Below are positions 1-5,903 of a stretch of 11,764 bases of DNA, in pieces (within the stretch, counting starts at the first letter, position 1; every line of letters starts with the position of its first letter). This DNA comes from an uncultured Collinsella sp. Its GTDB lineage: Bacteria > Actinomycetota > Coriobacteriia > Coriobacteriales > Coriobacteriaceae. The DNA lies in the NCBI GenBank assembly GCA_902494295.1, contig CABUSL010000054.1, positions 1-11,764 on the forward strand, written 5' to 3'. The notes below the pieces were generated by a model. It saw nothing but the letters and a program-made list of their open reading frames with translations, did not search any database and was not told the DNA's origin. A program made the translations under genes and the position numbers.

Positions 1-822
1 ATGCTCATGACAAGCTCCTACAAACGCGCCGAGCGATGGATCATCGCCTTCGTGGGCGTGGTAGGACTTTCGTTTTTGGCCGAGCTTGCACTAGTCAACG
101 TCGACTGGCCGCAAGCCGCCACAAGCTGGATCACACCCCGTATGCCCACCGGCTCGGCCGCGATTATCGTAAGTGTCCTAGGCGCGGTCGTTATGCCCCA
201 CAACCTCTTCCTGCACTCCGAGGTCATCCAATCCATGCACTTCGAAGGCCAAGGCGAGCAGGTTATCGAAGAGCGTCTGCGCTATGAGCTCTTCGACACG
301 CTCTTTTCGATGGGCGTGGGCTGGGCGATCAACTCGGCCATGGTCATCCTGGCCGCAACGACCTTCTTTGCGCACGGCATTGTCGTAGACGACCTCGCCG
401 TCGCAGCGGCCACGCTCTCCCCCATCTTGGGCCCGGCGAGCTCGACCATCTTTGCGGTAGCGCTGCTGTTCGCGGGACTATCGAGCAGCGTGACAGCGGG
501 CATGGCGGCGGGAACCATCACCGCGGGCATGTTCGACGAGGAATACGACATCCACGACCGGCACTCATCGATTGGAGTGGCGGTCTGTTTCGTCGGCGCA
601 GTGGCGGCGTGCCTGATCGTCCCGAATCCTTTTGAGGGTCTCATCTGGAGTCAGGCATTGTTGTCGCTTCAGTTGCCGATTACGGTCTTTGTGCTCATAC
701 GACTCACCAGTTCGCCCCGCGTTATGGGCAAATACGCCAACTCGCGCCCGCTCAACGCGCTGCTCGTAGGGATCGGCGTCATCGTGACGATTCTCGACAT
801 CGTGCTGCTAACGGGGATGTAA
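1..822 (+). CDS. Nramp-family divalent metal (Mn/Fe) transporter, 5' end cut by the window edge
   Basis: This is a proton-coupled importer of divalent metals such as Mn2+ and Fe2+ in the cytoplasmic membrane. The 273 residues seen are the C-terminal two thirds; family members have about 400-450 residues and 11 or so membrane helices. The first helices, with the DPGN metal-binding motif, are missing, so the ATG at base 1 is an internal methionine. The second family signature is present: MPHN at residues 65-68, followed by LFLHS, in what would be TM6. That Met and His belong to the metal site. Further hydrophobic segments lie near residues 12-32, 95-120, 135-170, 192-210, 215-236 and 252-271. 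The MPHN-LFLHS form resembles the eukaryote-like bacterial Nramp branch more than E. coli MntH; that is a reading of one motif. It runs convergently towards the rubredoxin gene. Confidence 0.93.
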   Translation: MLMTSSYKRAERWIIAFVGVVGLSFLAELALVNVDWPQAATSWITPRMPTGSAAIIVSVLGAVVMPHNLFLHSEVIQSMHFEGQGEQVIEERLRYELFDTLFSMGVGWAINSAMVILAATTFFAHGIVVDDLAVAAATLSPILGPASSTIFAVALLFAGLSSSVTAGMAAGTITAGMFDEEYDIHDRHSSIGVAVCFVGAVAACLIVPNPFEGLIWSQALLSLQLPITVFVLIRLTSSPRVMGKYANSRPLNALLVGIGVIVTILDIVLLTGM

Positions 823-900
823 TTGGGATAGCGTGGCTGTCCAGATATAACGTCTCAATCTGTAACACGTAAGGCCGTTTTAAACCGTCAGATAAATCAA

Positions 901-935
901 AAGGGTCCCAGCCGGAATATCCAGCCGGGACCCTT
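901..935 (-). terminator. Intrinsic terminator of the rubredoxin gene, possibly bidirectional
   Basis: AAGGGTCCC (901-909) pairs perfectly with GGGACCCTT (927-935). Read on the minus strand, the stem is followed by TTGATTTAT, a moderate U-tract. It lies 41 bases past the rubredoxin stop and about 80 bases past the Nramp stop, so it could also stop transcripts from the left. The plus-strand 3' flank has no T-run, so the minus orientation is favoured. The sequence CCAGCCGG occurs twice within it. Confidence 0.75.
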
Positions 936-975
936 GGACAGAGCTCTGTATGGCTAATCGCCGTGTGTCTACGAG

Positions 976-1119
976 TTACTCCTCGACGAGCTCAAACTCA
1001 TCGGGGCCGACGCCGCACACCGGGCACACGTAATCCTCGGGCAGCTCGGGCGTGTCGACCTCAACCTCGTAACCGCAAACGGTGCACACAAACTTATACG
1101 TCTTCTTCTCCTCAGCCAT
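976..1119 (-). CDS. Rubredoxin, short form (47 aa)
   Basis: This is a small one-electron carrier with a single iron held by four cysteines, in the cytoplasm. The 47-residue product has CTVCGY at residues 12-17 and CPVCG at 32-36, the two paired-Cys knuckles of rubredoxin, and ends in an acidic tail (DEFELVEE). Only 16 residues lie between the second and third cysteines, whereas typical rubredoxins have about 22-25 there and total 52-54. The usual loop with the 'G(T/I)xFxxLP' stretch is shortened to TPELPEDYV. The start is set by AGAGGAG about 7 bases before the ATG. It is transcribed from its own AT-rich promoter (-35 at 1185-1190, -10 at 1163-1168), 88 bases downstream of the flavin reductase gene. 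The likely electron donor is that neighbour. Confidence 0.9.
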   Translation of the reverse strand: MAEEKKTYKFVCTVCGYEVEVDTPELPEDYVCPVCGVGPDEFELVEE

Positions 1120-1162
1120 GATGTTCTCCTCTCGAACGTGACTGCTGGTGTACTTACTTATT

Positions 1163-1190
1163 AGTATATATTCTCAATAGTATAATGCAA
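1163..1190 (-). promoter_or_regulatory. Promoter of the rubredoxin gene
   Basis: On the minus strand TTGCAT (1185-1190) and TATACT (1163-1168) are separated by 16 bases. The stretch 1160-1200 is much more AT-rich than its surroundings. The heptamer TATACTA occurs twice as a direct repeat 16 bases apart, and TATTGAGAATA forms a small palindrome in the spacer, so a regulator may bind here. No known box was recognised. Confidence 0.6.
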
Positions 1191-1207
1191 GTATTTTTAG
1201 AACATTT

Positions 1208-1711
1208 CTAGCCTTGATACGACGAGGCTTTGGGCGGCGTCTTGCCCTTTAGCACCTTGTGATAGTAGTCGTACGTCAGCGGCGTCTCGTCGCTCAGGCG
1301 CTCGGCATCCTCGACCTCGCCAATAAACAGCAGATGCGTTCCCACATCCACAGTGTCGATCAAACGGCAGCTAAACAGGGCCGCCGCGTGCTCGGGCACA
1401 TAGGGCATGCCCAGAGCCGTCTCGCGGGTCTCGTATTTGGCAAACTTGTCATAATCGCTGCTGGTGCGGAACCCAAAGTTACCGATGTAGAGCATGTCGG
1501 CGGTCTGACCGATCACGGTCAGCGCGAACGCTTTGGCCGATGCGATGACGCCCGAGGTGACATTGTCCTTGTTCACGGCAACCGAAATACGCGGCGGCAT
1601 GGACGTCACCTGCACCGCAGTATTGATGACGCAGCCGGCGCGCAGCCCGTCTGCCGCAGCGCTCACCACGTACAGACCGCTCGGCATGGTAAAGAACGCA
1701 GTTTTGTCCAT
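1208..1711 (-). CDS. Flavoredoxin-like flavin reductase (FMN-binding split barrel)
   Basis: Predicted to be a cytoplasmic FMN protein that passes electrons from NAD(P)H to a rubredoxin or to oxygen-detoxifying partners. The 167-residue product has the split-barrel flavin reductase pattern: FFTMPSGLYVV near residue 6, the GCVINTAVQVTSMPPRISVAV core at about 25-48, and a VGTHLLFIGEVEDAE strand near 135. Its C-terminal end, LTYDYYHKVLKGKTPP, matches the linker that precedes the rubredoxin domain in fused high-molecular-weight rubredoxins of anaerobes such as Moorella. The ATG at 1711 is preceded by AGGGGAG at a proper distance. The open frame continues 64 codons further up, but it crosses a terminator and a palindrome and has no family similarity, so the longer start is rejected. 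The rubredoxin gene follows after 88 bases. Confidence 0.87.
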   Translation of the reverse strand: MDKTAFFTMPSGLYVVSAAADGLRAGCVINTAVQVTSMPPRISVAVNKDNVTSGVIASAKAFALTVIGQTADMLYIGNFGFRTSSDYDKFAKYETRETALGMPYVPEHAAALFSCRLIDTVDVGTHLLFIGEVEDAERLSDETPLTYDYYHKVLKGKTPPKASSYQG

Positions 1712-1762
1712 AACGATCACTCCCCTAGCTCGGGTTGGAACCTCATGAATGTATGTACCCAC

Positions 1763-1796
1763 AAAAAAGGCGGCACCCATAACGGACGCCGCCTTT
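1763..1796 (-). terminator. Intrinsic terminator downstream of smpB
   Basis: AAAGGCGGC (1766-1774) pairs perfectly with GCCGCCTTT (1788-1796) around a 13-base loop. On the minus strand six Ts follow (complement of 1763-1768), a strong U-tract. It ends the TPR-smpB transcript about 120 bases after the smpB stop. Because it also lies only about 50 bases before the flavin reductase start, a promoter upstream of it would make it an attenuator; I see no convincing promoter there. Confidence 0.8.
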
Positions 1797-1838
1797 GAGA
1801 CATATGTGTCAGAACAGTAAGAAAGATGAGACGCCCGC

Positions 1839-1905
1839 AGTTGCGGTGAAATAGGGACTGAATAGCCCCTCAAACAGGCAAAACAGTCCGTATTCCACCG
1901 CAACT
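1839..1905. repeat. Long imperfect palindrome (22-base arms) just after smpB
   Basis: The left arm 1839-1860 and right arm 1884-1905 are reverse complements with 2 mismatches in 22 positions. The outer part AGTTGCGGTG / CACCGCAACT is perfect, and the inner GGACTG / CAGTCC is also perfect. The 23-base loop is 1861-1883. It begins 12 bases after the smpB stop and is separate from the true terminator at 1763-1796. No T-tract follows it on either strand, so it is not an ordinary terminator. It could be a REP- or MITE-like element, or an mRNA 3'-end stabiliser. Confidence 0.7.
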
Positions 1906-1917
1906 TATACAGAGTAC

Positions 1918-2388
1918 CTAGCGGTTGCGTTCCTTAAGGGCGCGGTCGATCTCGCGTTGGACATCACGCTTGGCCATGTCCTCGCGCTTGTCGTAGAGCT
2001 TCTTGCCGCGACCCAGACCCAGCAGCAGCTTTACGCGGCCGTCGGTATTAAAGTAGAGCTCCAACGGAACCAGCGCATAACCACGGTTGCGAAGTTTGCC
2101 GTCAAGAAAGTCGATCTCCTTGCGGTGCAGCAGCAGACGACGCCGACGGTCGGGATCGCGATTCCACACGCCACCATGGCTATAAGGGTGGATATGCAGT
2201 CCGACGAGCCAGCACTCGCCGCCACGAATCAGCGCAAAAGTGTCAGTGATCTGACAGGCGCGCTCGCGAATCGACTTGACCTCGGTGCCGCTCAGCTCAA
2301 TACCGCACTCAAACGTCTCATCGATAAAGTACTCGTGATGTGCCGAGCGATTCTTGGAAATGAGTTTGCGCTCGCGCTTACTGGGCAT
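1918..2388 (-). CDS. smpB: SmpB, tmRNA-binding protein of trans-translation
   Basis: SmpB binds tmRNA and delivers it to ribosomes stalled on broken mRNA. The 156-residue product has the normal length and all family landmarks: NRSAHHEYFIDETFECGIEL at residues 13-32, GTEVKS at 34-39, the basic RRRRLLLHRKEI block at 81-92, GKKLYDKRE at 128-136, and a basic C-terminal tail (residues 137-156) of the kind that enters the empty mRNA channel. The ATG at 2388 has GGAGGCCGGCG ahead of it. Its first 11 bases overlap the end of the upstream TPR gene, so the two are co-transcribed and probably translationally coupled. The open frame continues upstream only as an out-of-frame shadow of that gene. No tmRNA (ssrA) gene was found nearby. 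Confidence 0.97.
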   Translation of the reverse strand: MPSKRERKLISKNRSAHHEYFIDETFECGIELSGTEVKSIRERACQITDTFALIRGGECWLVGLHIHPYSHGGVWNRDPDRRRRLLLHRKEIDFLDGKLRNRGYALVPLELYFNTDGRVKLLLGLGRGKKLYDKREDMAKRDVQREIDRALKERNR

Positions 2389-3295
2389 CGCCGGCCTCCT
2401 TGGCGCCATCGGCGTTTGAGCCCGCAGTCTCGCGCTTTGCCTTGCGCTCGGCATTGAGCTCGGCATCGCTCTCGCGCACCAGTTTGATAATCGCCGCGCA
2501 GGCCTCCTCGCCCACCAAGTCGCGAGCACGTACCGTCAGGCGCGTCGCCTCCTGCTTGTCGCCGTCGCTTGCAGCATCGGTCGCGCACATAATCAGGCAG
2601 ATGGCAATCTCGGCCGAAGGCGAGGTCGGCACGCCTTGCAGGGCCAATTCACCCATCACGTGGTCGTCGCTCTCATCAGCGGCATCCGGATAGGTGGTAT
2701 GGATCTTGTTGAGCAGGCGCGTCGTATGCGCATCGTTGGGCGCCAGGCGCAGCGCCAGACGCGCGCAGCCCACGGCAGCCGAAACGTTCTCGGTCTCGGG
2801 CTCCAAGAAGTACTGACCTAGATTGGCGTAAGCGCGGGCGGCGCACTTGCCATCGCTTGCACGCTCCAGCACCGAGAACGAGAGCGATGCCCATTCCTGC
2901 TTGTCCTCGAGTGCACGGAACAGCTCGGCCAAATCCAAGCGATAGTTGCAGTTCATGGGGTCCCAACGCACAGCCTGCATCAGGGCATTACGAGCGCTTA
3001 CATAATCCTGCTGGCGAATGTAGGCAAACGCCATGTCAGAGTACAGGCGGTCAAACGGCACCTCGACCTGCACGAGCTCGCGCGGATCCTTCTCCACGCG
3101 GCGATAGGCCAAGCGCTCAAACTTGCTATCGAAGCTAAAGTATTGACGCTTCTCCTCCGTCTTGCACTCAGCATCAATATACTCCTCGGCGAGCTCCACC
3201 AGACGCTCCAGCAGCGGCGTCGCCGTAGCCAGGTCGCCCTGCGCCAGATAGTTCTCGGCATACGTGATGTCTTGCAAGCTGATGGGCAGATCCAT
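2378..3295 (-). CDS. Tetratricopeptide-type repeat protein of unknown function
   Basis: The 305-residue protein is probably soluble, with no signal peptide or membrane helix. Several helix pairs look like tetratricopeptide repeats: AENYLAQGDLATATPLLERL near residue 13, SDMAFAYIRQQDYVSARNALMQAVRWDP near 87, and AYANLGQYFLEPETENVSAAVGCARLALRLAPND near 153. These follow the pattern of repeats ending in a hydrophobic-x-P turn. The last 25 residues are charged and alanine-rich, probably disordered. The ATG at 3295 has GAGGAG 6 bases ahead; 17 further upstream codons, running into a palindrome, are not used. It overlaps smpB by 11 bases, so it is expressed with it. A role with SmpB or ribosome rescue is possible but rests only on position. 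TPR proteins are scaffolds with many functions. Confidence 0.8.
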   Translation of the reverse strand: MDLPISLQDITYAENYLAQGDLATATPLLERLVELAEEYIDAECKTEEKRQYFSFDSKFERLAYRRVEKDPRELVQVEVPFDRLYSDMAFAYIRQQDYVSARNALMQAVRWDPMNCNYRLDLAELFRALEDKQEWASLSFSVLERASDGKCAARAYANLGQYFLEPETENVSAAVGCARLALRLAPNDAHTTRLLNKIHTTYPDAADESDDHVMGELALQGVPTSPSAEIAICLIMCATDAASDGDKQEATRLTVRARDLVGEEACAAIIKLVRESDAELNAERKAKRETAGSNADGAKEAGDAQ

Positions 3296-3330
3296 GGCTA
3301 CTCCTCGATCTGAGCGAAACACGGCAGGCG

Positions 3331-3342
3331 CCGTATATACGG
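3331..3342. other. Perfect 12-base palindrome upstream of the TPR-smpB operon
   Basis: CCGTATATACGG is its own reverse complement. It lies between the tRNA terminator and the TPR start, where the operon promoter must be unless transcription reads through from the tRNAs. TTGACC overlaps its upstream edge on the minus strand, but no good -10 follows at 16-18 bases. It could be an operator; this is a weak inference. Confidence 0.35.
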
Positions 3343-3351
3343 TCAATACAC

Positions 3352-3379
3352 AAAACCCGGGTCTCTTACGAGGCCCGGG
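3352..3379 (-). terminator. Intrinsic terminator of the tRNA-Gln/tRNA-Glu operon
   Basis: On the minus strand CCCGGG-x-CTC pairs with GAG-x-CCCGGG around a GTAA loop (3356-3379), and TTTTG follows directly. It begins 11 bases past the CCA end of tRNA-Glu. Confidence 0.8.
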
Positions 3380-3389
3380 CGTTCAATTT

Positions 3390-3466
3390 TGGTAGCCCGT
3401 ACCAGATTCGAACTGGTGATCTCCGCCTTGAGAGGGCGGCGTCCTAAACCGCTAGACGAACGGGCC
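3390..3466 (-). tRNA. tRNA-Glu (anticodon CTC)
   Basis: The full cloverleaf is visible. The acceptor GGCCCGT pairs with ACGGGCT (with a G-U first pair), the D arm contains AGCGGTTTAG, and the anticodon stem CCGCC/GGCGG encloses the loop CTCTCAA, giving anticodon CTC for GAG codons. The T arm is ACCAG-TTCGAAT-CTGGT, with discriminator A. CCA is encoded. The total is 77 bases. It lies 17 bases after tRNA-Gln, so both come from one precursor. Confidence 0.96.
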
Positions 3467-3483
3467 ATATGTAGCAAATGCAA

Positions 3484-3557
3484 TGGCTGGGATGGAGGGA
3501 GTCGAACCCCCATTGACGGAACCAGAATCCGCTGTCCTGCCATTAGACGACATCCCA
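3484..3557 (-). tRNA. tRNA-Gln (anticodon CTG)
   Basis: The acceptor TGGGATG pairs with CATCCCA, the D arm is GTCT/GGAC, and the anticodon stem GCGGA/TCCGT encloses the loop TTCTGGT, giving anticodon CTG for CAG codons. The T arm is GGGGG-TTCGACT-CCCTC. The discriminator is G, as usual for tRNA-Gln, and CCA is encoded. The total is 74 bases. It is the first tRNA of the operon, about 40 bases downstream of the promoter at 3602-3630. Confidence 0.96.
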
Positions 3558-3601
3558 ATGACTGCATCGCTGCGCTCGGCTGTGCCTTTGCGCAAGAAAG
3601 A

Positions 3602-3630
3602 AATATACGGGAAGTCTCGCCGTGACGCAA
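3602..3630 (-). promoter_or_regulatory. Promoter of the tRNA-Gln/tRNA-Glu operon
   Basis: On the minus strand TTGCGT (3625-3630) and TATATT (3602-3607) are exactly 17 bases apart, close to the sigma-70/SigA consensus. An A/T-rich stretch with six Ts/As lies just upstream (3636-3666) and could serve as an UP element. Confidence 0.7.
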
Positions 3631-3633
3631 GCC

Positions 3634-3668
3634 CCAATTTTGACTTTTTTGAAATTCAGTCAAATTGG
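3634..3668. other. Inverted repeat upstream of the tRNA promoter
   Basis: CCAATTTTGACT (3634-3645) and AGTCAAATTGG (3658-3668) are reverse complements except for one extra T in the left arm, around a 12-base centre. It abuts the tRNA -35 box. It may be an operator, an UP-like element, or a weak terminator; the flanks do not decide. Confidence 0.45.
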
Positions 3669-3833
3669 CCTAATTAAGTCCAACCCGTGAAGGACCTGTG
3701 AAGCCGACCGCTGTACACGAAGGGCAAAACGCCGCGAGCGGTAGCCGTCAACCGTTGGCAGATTCTACCGCGAAAACGATAGCACCAGGCAACACAATCG
3801 AAGTATCAATGATCGCGTAGATATCGAGGCGCC

Positions 3834-4244
3834 ATGGACGAAGAGCTTGATTACCTATGGGAGACCCTGGGCCTCGAGATCACTGCCGACCTTTGGCCCG
3901 AACGGGACAAAATCCATCCCACTCTGCGCCCCGCCATTACTGTGGTGCAGGCAAAATACCGCCGTGCATCCTTTTTGATCATGCGGATGTCATGGCACGC
4001 GGGACTCCCCGACCTTAAGCGAATCCAGGCAAGCCTCGTCGAGCTGTCCGGCATGCCGACCGTCATATCCGAGGCGCACCTGGAGCAGCGCCAGCGCGAG
4101 CGACTGCAACAGCAGCGGATTCCCTTTATCTGCCCCGGCGTTCAGGCATATCTGCCCTTTATGGACGAGGAGTACTGGAGCGGCAAGCCCAACAAGCACG
4201 TAAAGGTCTACGATCCGCACGAATGGGCGCGGCTGGCGGACTGA
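3834..4244 (+). CDS. Hypothetical protein resembling the N-terminal domain of a MarR-annotated regulator family
   Basis: The function is not known. The 136-residue protein has no signal peptide and no membrane helix. It starts with an acidic helix (MDEELDYLWETLGL), has an amphipathic middle, and then QQQRIPFICPGVQAYLPF at residues 92-109. This resembles the 'IPFIVPGxQ-YLP' motif that, in proteins annotated as MarR-family regulators of roughly 250-300 residues, sits between an N-terminal sensing-type domain and a C-terminal winged helix. Here the reading frame stops about 27 residues after the motif, so no DNA-binding half is present. I recall the family only by motif, so the link is tentative. 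The ATG is the only usable start, since an in-frame stop lies at 3810-3812; GAGG five bases ahead is a modest ribosome site. A weak promoter (TTGGCA at 3755, GATAGC at 3778) may serve it. Confidence 0.65.
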   Translation: MDEELDYLWETLGLEITADLWPERDKIHPTLRPAITVVQAKYRRASFLIMRMSWHAGLPDLKRIQASLVELSGMPTVISEAHLEQRQRERLQQQRIPFICPGVQAYLPFMDEEYWSGKPNKHVKVYDPHEWARLAD

Positions 4245-4261
4245 CTGGGGCAGGCCCGCCG

Positions 4262-4311
4262 GCGGAAAGTGCGTCCCACCCTGAGCACTCAAAACGGGTC
4301 GCACTTTCCGC
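4262..4311. repeat. Long palindrome (16-base arms) between convergent genes
   Basis: The left arm 4262-4277 (GCGGAAAGTGCGTCCC) and right arm 4296-4311 (GGGTCGCACTTTCCGC) are reverse complements with one mismatch; the outer 12 pairs are perfect. The loop is 18 bases. It fills the gap between the plus-strand stop at 4244 and the minus-strand stop at 4317. There is no T-tract on either side, so it is not a classical terminator, although such a stable hairpin could still protect or end both mRNAs. Its layout resembles the palindrome at 1839-1905, with GCGG...CCGC outer ends and CTCAAA in the loop. Confidence 0.7.
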
Positions 4312-4316
4312 AGCCG

Positions 4317-4676
4317 CTACAGCAACGCCTCGGCCCAAGCCGCTTCCCTAAAGCCGGGAATCGCAAAGTCGTCGCCCACCAGCAGCGGACGCTTGACCAG
4401 CATGCCGTCGGTCGCCAGCAGCTCGTAGCACTCCCGATCCGTCATGCCCGCATCCAGACGCGCCTTCAGGCCCAGCTCTCGATATTTCATGCCCGACGAA
4501 TTAAAGAAGCGCCGCACCGGCAGCCCCGAACGAGCAATCCAGGTCGCAAGCTCATCAGCCGTGGGATTGTCCAAAACGATATCGCGATCGATATACTCTA
4601 CCCCATGTTCGTCCAGCCATGCCTTGGCCTTCTTACAGGTCGAGCACTTGGGATATTCAACAAACAGTACAGTCAT
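4317..4676 (-). CDS. ArsC/Spx-family thiol protein
   Basis: A 119-residue thioredoxin-fold protein of the ArsC/Spx/YffB superfamily, cytoplasmic. It opens with VLFVEYPKCSTCKKA, giving a CxxC pair at Cys11 and Cys14 in the position of the catalytic cysteine of arsenate reductases and the redox switch of Spx. Further family marks are LPVRRFFNSSGMKYRELGL at residues 52-70 and GMLVKRPLLV at 91-100. The length is typical. Sequence alone does not say whether it reduces arsenate, acts on thiols, or binds RNA polymerase as Spx does. No ars genes are nearby, which argues against arsenic resistance. The ATG at 4676 has GGAGG 7 bases ahead. A likely -10 (TACAAT) lies at 4747-4752 near the 3' end of mupG, so it probably has its own promoter. 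Confidence 0.87.
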   Translation of the reverse strand: MTVLFVEYPKCSTCKKAKAWLDEHGVEYIDRDIVLDNPTADELATWIARSGLPVRRFFNSSGMKYRELGLKARLDAGMTDRECYELLATDGMLVKRPLLVGDDFAIPGFREAAWAEALL

Positions 4677-4768
4677 GGGAATCCTCCGAATATAGATCGG
4701 CCAACGCAGGCACACGCCACACGAGGCGCCTTCGTATGATGGGCCAATTGTAGCCCGCGGGTCACACG

Positions 4769-5821
4769 TTAAACGAACCGTACCCCGAATCCGCGCTTGA
4801 TAAACGGCAGCAGTTCCATTGCCTCGGGCGTGATATGGCCCGCAACGTTCATGCGCTCGTCACCGGGAAGATCGACCCGCGCAATCTCAAGCTCGCCTTC
4901 GTAGCGCCCATATCCGCTATTGCTCACAGCGATCGACCCCGCCTTTCGCGGCAGGCCGGCTCCGGCATCCGTCGGCACGGAATCCGGCTTAAGCTTCGTA
5001 CGTGACTCCTGAGACCTAAAGATGAGGACACTCGAGTCGGGCCGGTCGTGATGAATCTGCCCGCGCACATAGGCATAACCGGGCTCAAGCTCGCATTGCA
5101 GGTCCACGTATCCGGCGGAAACTTGAGCAAACTGCGCCCAGCCCGCATCGGAAAGATCGGGGTCGCCGACCAACACAATGTCGCAATCGGCGCCATGTGC
5201 AAGCTCAAGCATATTGAGAGCAACCTTTGACGCGCGACCGCGCTGCGCCTCGACCGTCGGCAGTCCCTCGAATACCGGCCCGCGAACGTTAGCATCACCC
5301 GGCACAAAAGCCATGATTTCGAATCCAAGCGCCGCAAGACGAAGATTCGTCCGAGCAACATCTTCAAGAGCTAAACCGGTATAAGGCTTGGGGTAAAAAT
5401 TGTGGCAGGCGGCAAAACGAGTCACATCGGCGCCGGCTTCACGCCACGATGCGATTTCATCAGAACTCACCGTCGATGCATTGACCACAATGCGAAATAC
5501 ACCGGACAGCTCCGCGACCCGCTGGGCGCTAAAGCCATAGTCCAAACGAAGGTATTCCAACCCCAGATCGCGCAGGTCCTCGATGCGCTCAAGCCCGAGC
5601 AAATCGCACGTGCGAGGCCCCACATCGGCAATGAGCGCAATGCCGCGGGCGGAAAGCAGCGACAGCACATGACGGACCTTATCGGCATACGCCGCTCCCC
5701 CATCCTCGGGAATATGCAGCGAGGTGAACGCATAGCGCGCACCCGCCGCGGCACCACGCTCAATCGTCCGCTCAATATCCTGCAGAGGGCTGGAAAGATA
5801 AATCGAAATACCCGTTTTCAC
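4769..5821 (-). CDS. mupG: MupG-type 6-phospho-N-acetylmuramidase (GH170, former DUF871)
   Basis: A cytoplasmic glycosidase that splits MurNAc-6-phosphate-GlcNAc, the product of PTS import, into MurNAc-6-phosphate and GlcNAc. The function was established for the Staphylococcus aureus family member. The 350 residues match the family length. A TIM-barrel-like N-terminal domain carries SLHIPED at 34-40, LRLDYGF at 91-97, VNAST at 113-117 and the signature HNFYPKPYTGL at 140-150. A C-terminal beta domain follows from about residue 235. The start is GTG at 5821, with AAAGGAG about 9 bases ahead; no better start exists. It is the last gene of the murR-murQ-murP-mupG set, placed after a terminator that ends right at its ribosome site. 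That context supports the function well beyond the fold alone. Confidence 0.92.
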   Translation of the reverse strand: MKTGISIYLSSPLQDIERTIERGAAAGARYAFTSLHIPEDGGAAYADKVRHVLSLLSARGIALIADVGPRTCDLLGLERIEDLRDLGLEYLRLDYGFSAQRVAELSGVFRIVVNASTVSSDEIASWREAGADVTRFAACHNFYPKPYTGLALEDVARTNLRLAALGFEIMAFVPGDANVRGPVFEGLPTVEAQRGRASKVALNMLELAHGADCDIVLVGDPDLSDAGWAQFAQVSAGYVDLQCELEPGYAYVRGQIHHDRPDSSVLIFRSQESRTKLKPDSVPTDAGAGLPRKAGSIAVSNSGYGRYEGELEIARVDLPGDERMNVAGHITPEAMELLPFIKRGFGVRFV

Positions 5822-5837
5822 GCTTCAACGCTCCTTT

Positions 5838-5871
5838 AAAAAAGGCCGGCGGAGCAGTTAGCCCCGCCGGC
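5838..5871 (-). terminator. Intrinsic terminator between murP and mupG, adjoining the mupG ribosome site
   Basis: GCCGGCGG (5845-5852) pairs with CCGCCGGC (5864-5871). On the minus strand CC and then TTTTTT follow (complement of 5838-5843), and AAAGGAG, the mupG Shine-Dalgarno, comes immediately after. It should stop most murR-Q-P transcripts before mupG unless it is bypassed. I see no clear mupG promoter between murP and this stem. Confidence 0.8.
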
Positions 5872-5903
5872 ACAACCATAGCATCAAGAAATCTGCCGCG
5901 CAC

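Noticed and set aside
1259..1798. Plus-strand 179-codon open frame
   Set aside because: It is antisense to the flavin reductase and runs through the terminator at 1763-1796. No ribosome site or family pattern.
1712..1903. 64-codon N-terminal extension of the flavin reductase
   Set aside because: The extension crosses a terminator and a palindrome, has no family similarity, and a good ribosome site points to the ATG at 1711.
1720..1917. Possible tmRNA (ssrA) gene next to smpB
   Set aside because: No tRNA-Ala-like ends or tag-coding stretch are visible; the region holds only the palindrome and the terminator.
3390..3557. tRNA genes as phage or island attachment sites
   Set aside because: No repeat of a tRNA 3' end was seen elsewhere in the window, and no tyrosine integrase is present.
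3389..3625. Plus-strand 78-codon open frame (ARTRFELVISALRGRRPK type product)
   Set aside because: It lies across the two tRNA genes on the opposite strand. Such products are a well-known artefact of translating antisense tRNA sequence.
4317..4676. Arsenic-resistance operon
   Set aside because: Only the ArsC/Spx-like gene is present. There is no arsR, arsB or acr3 nearby, and the CxxC form also fits Spx-like or general thiol proteins.
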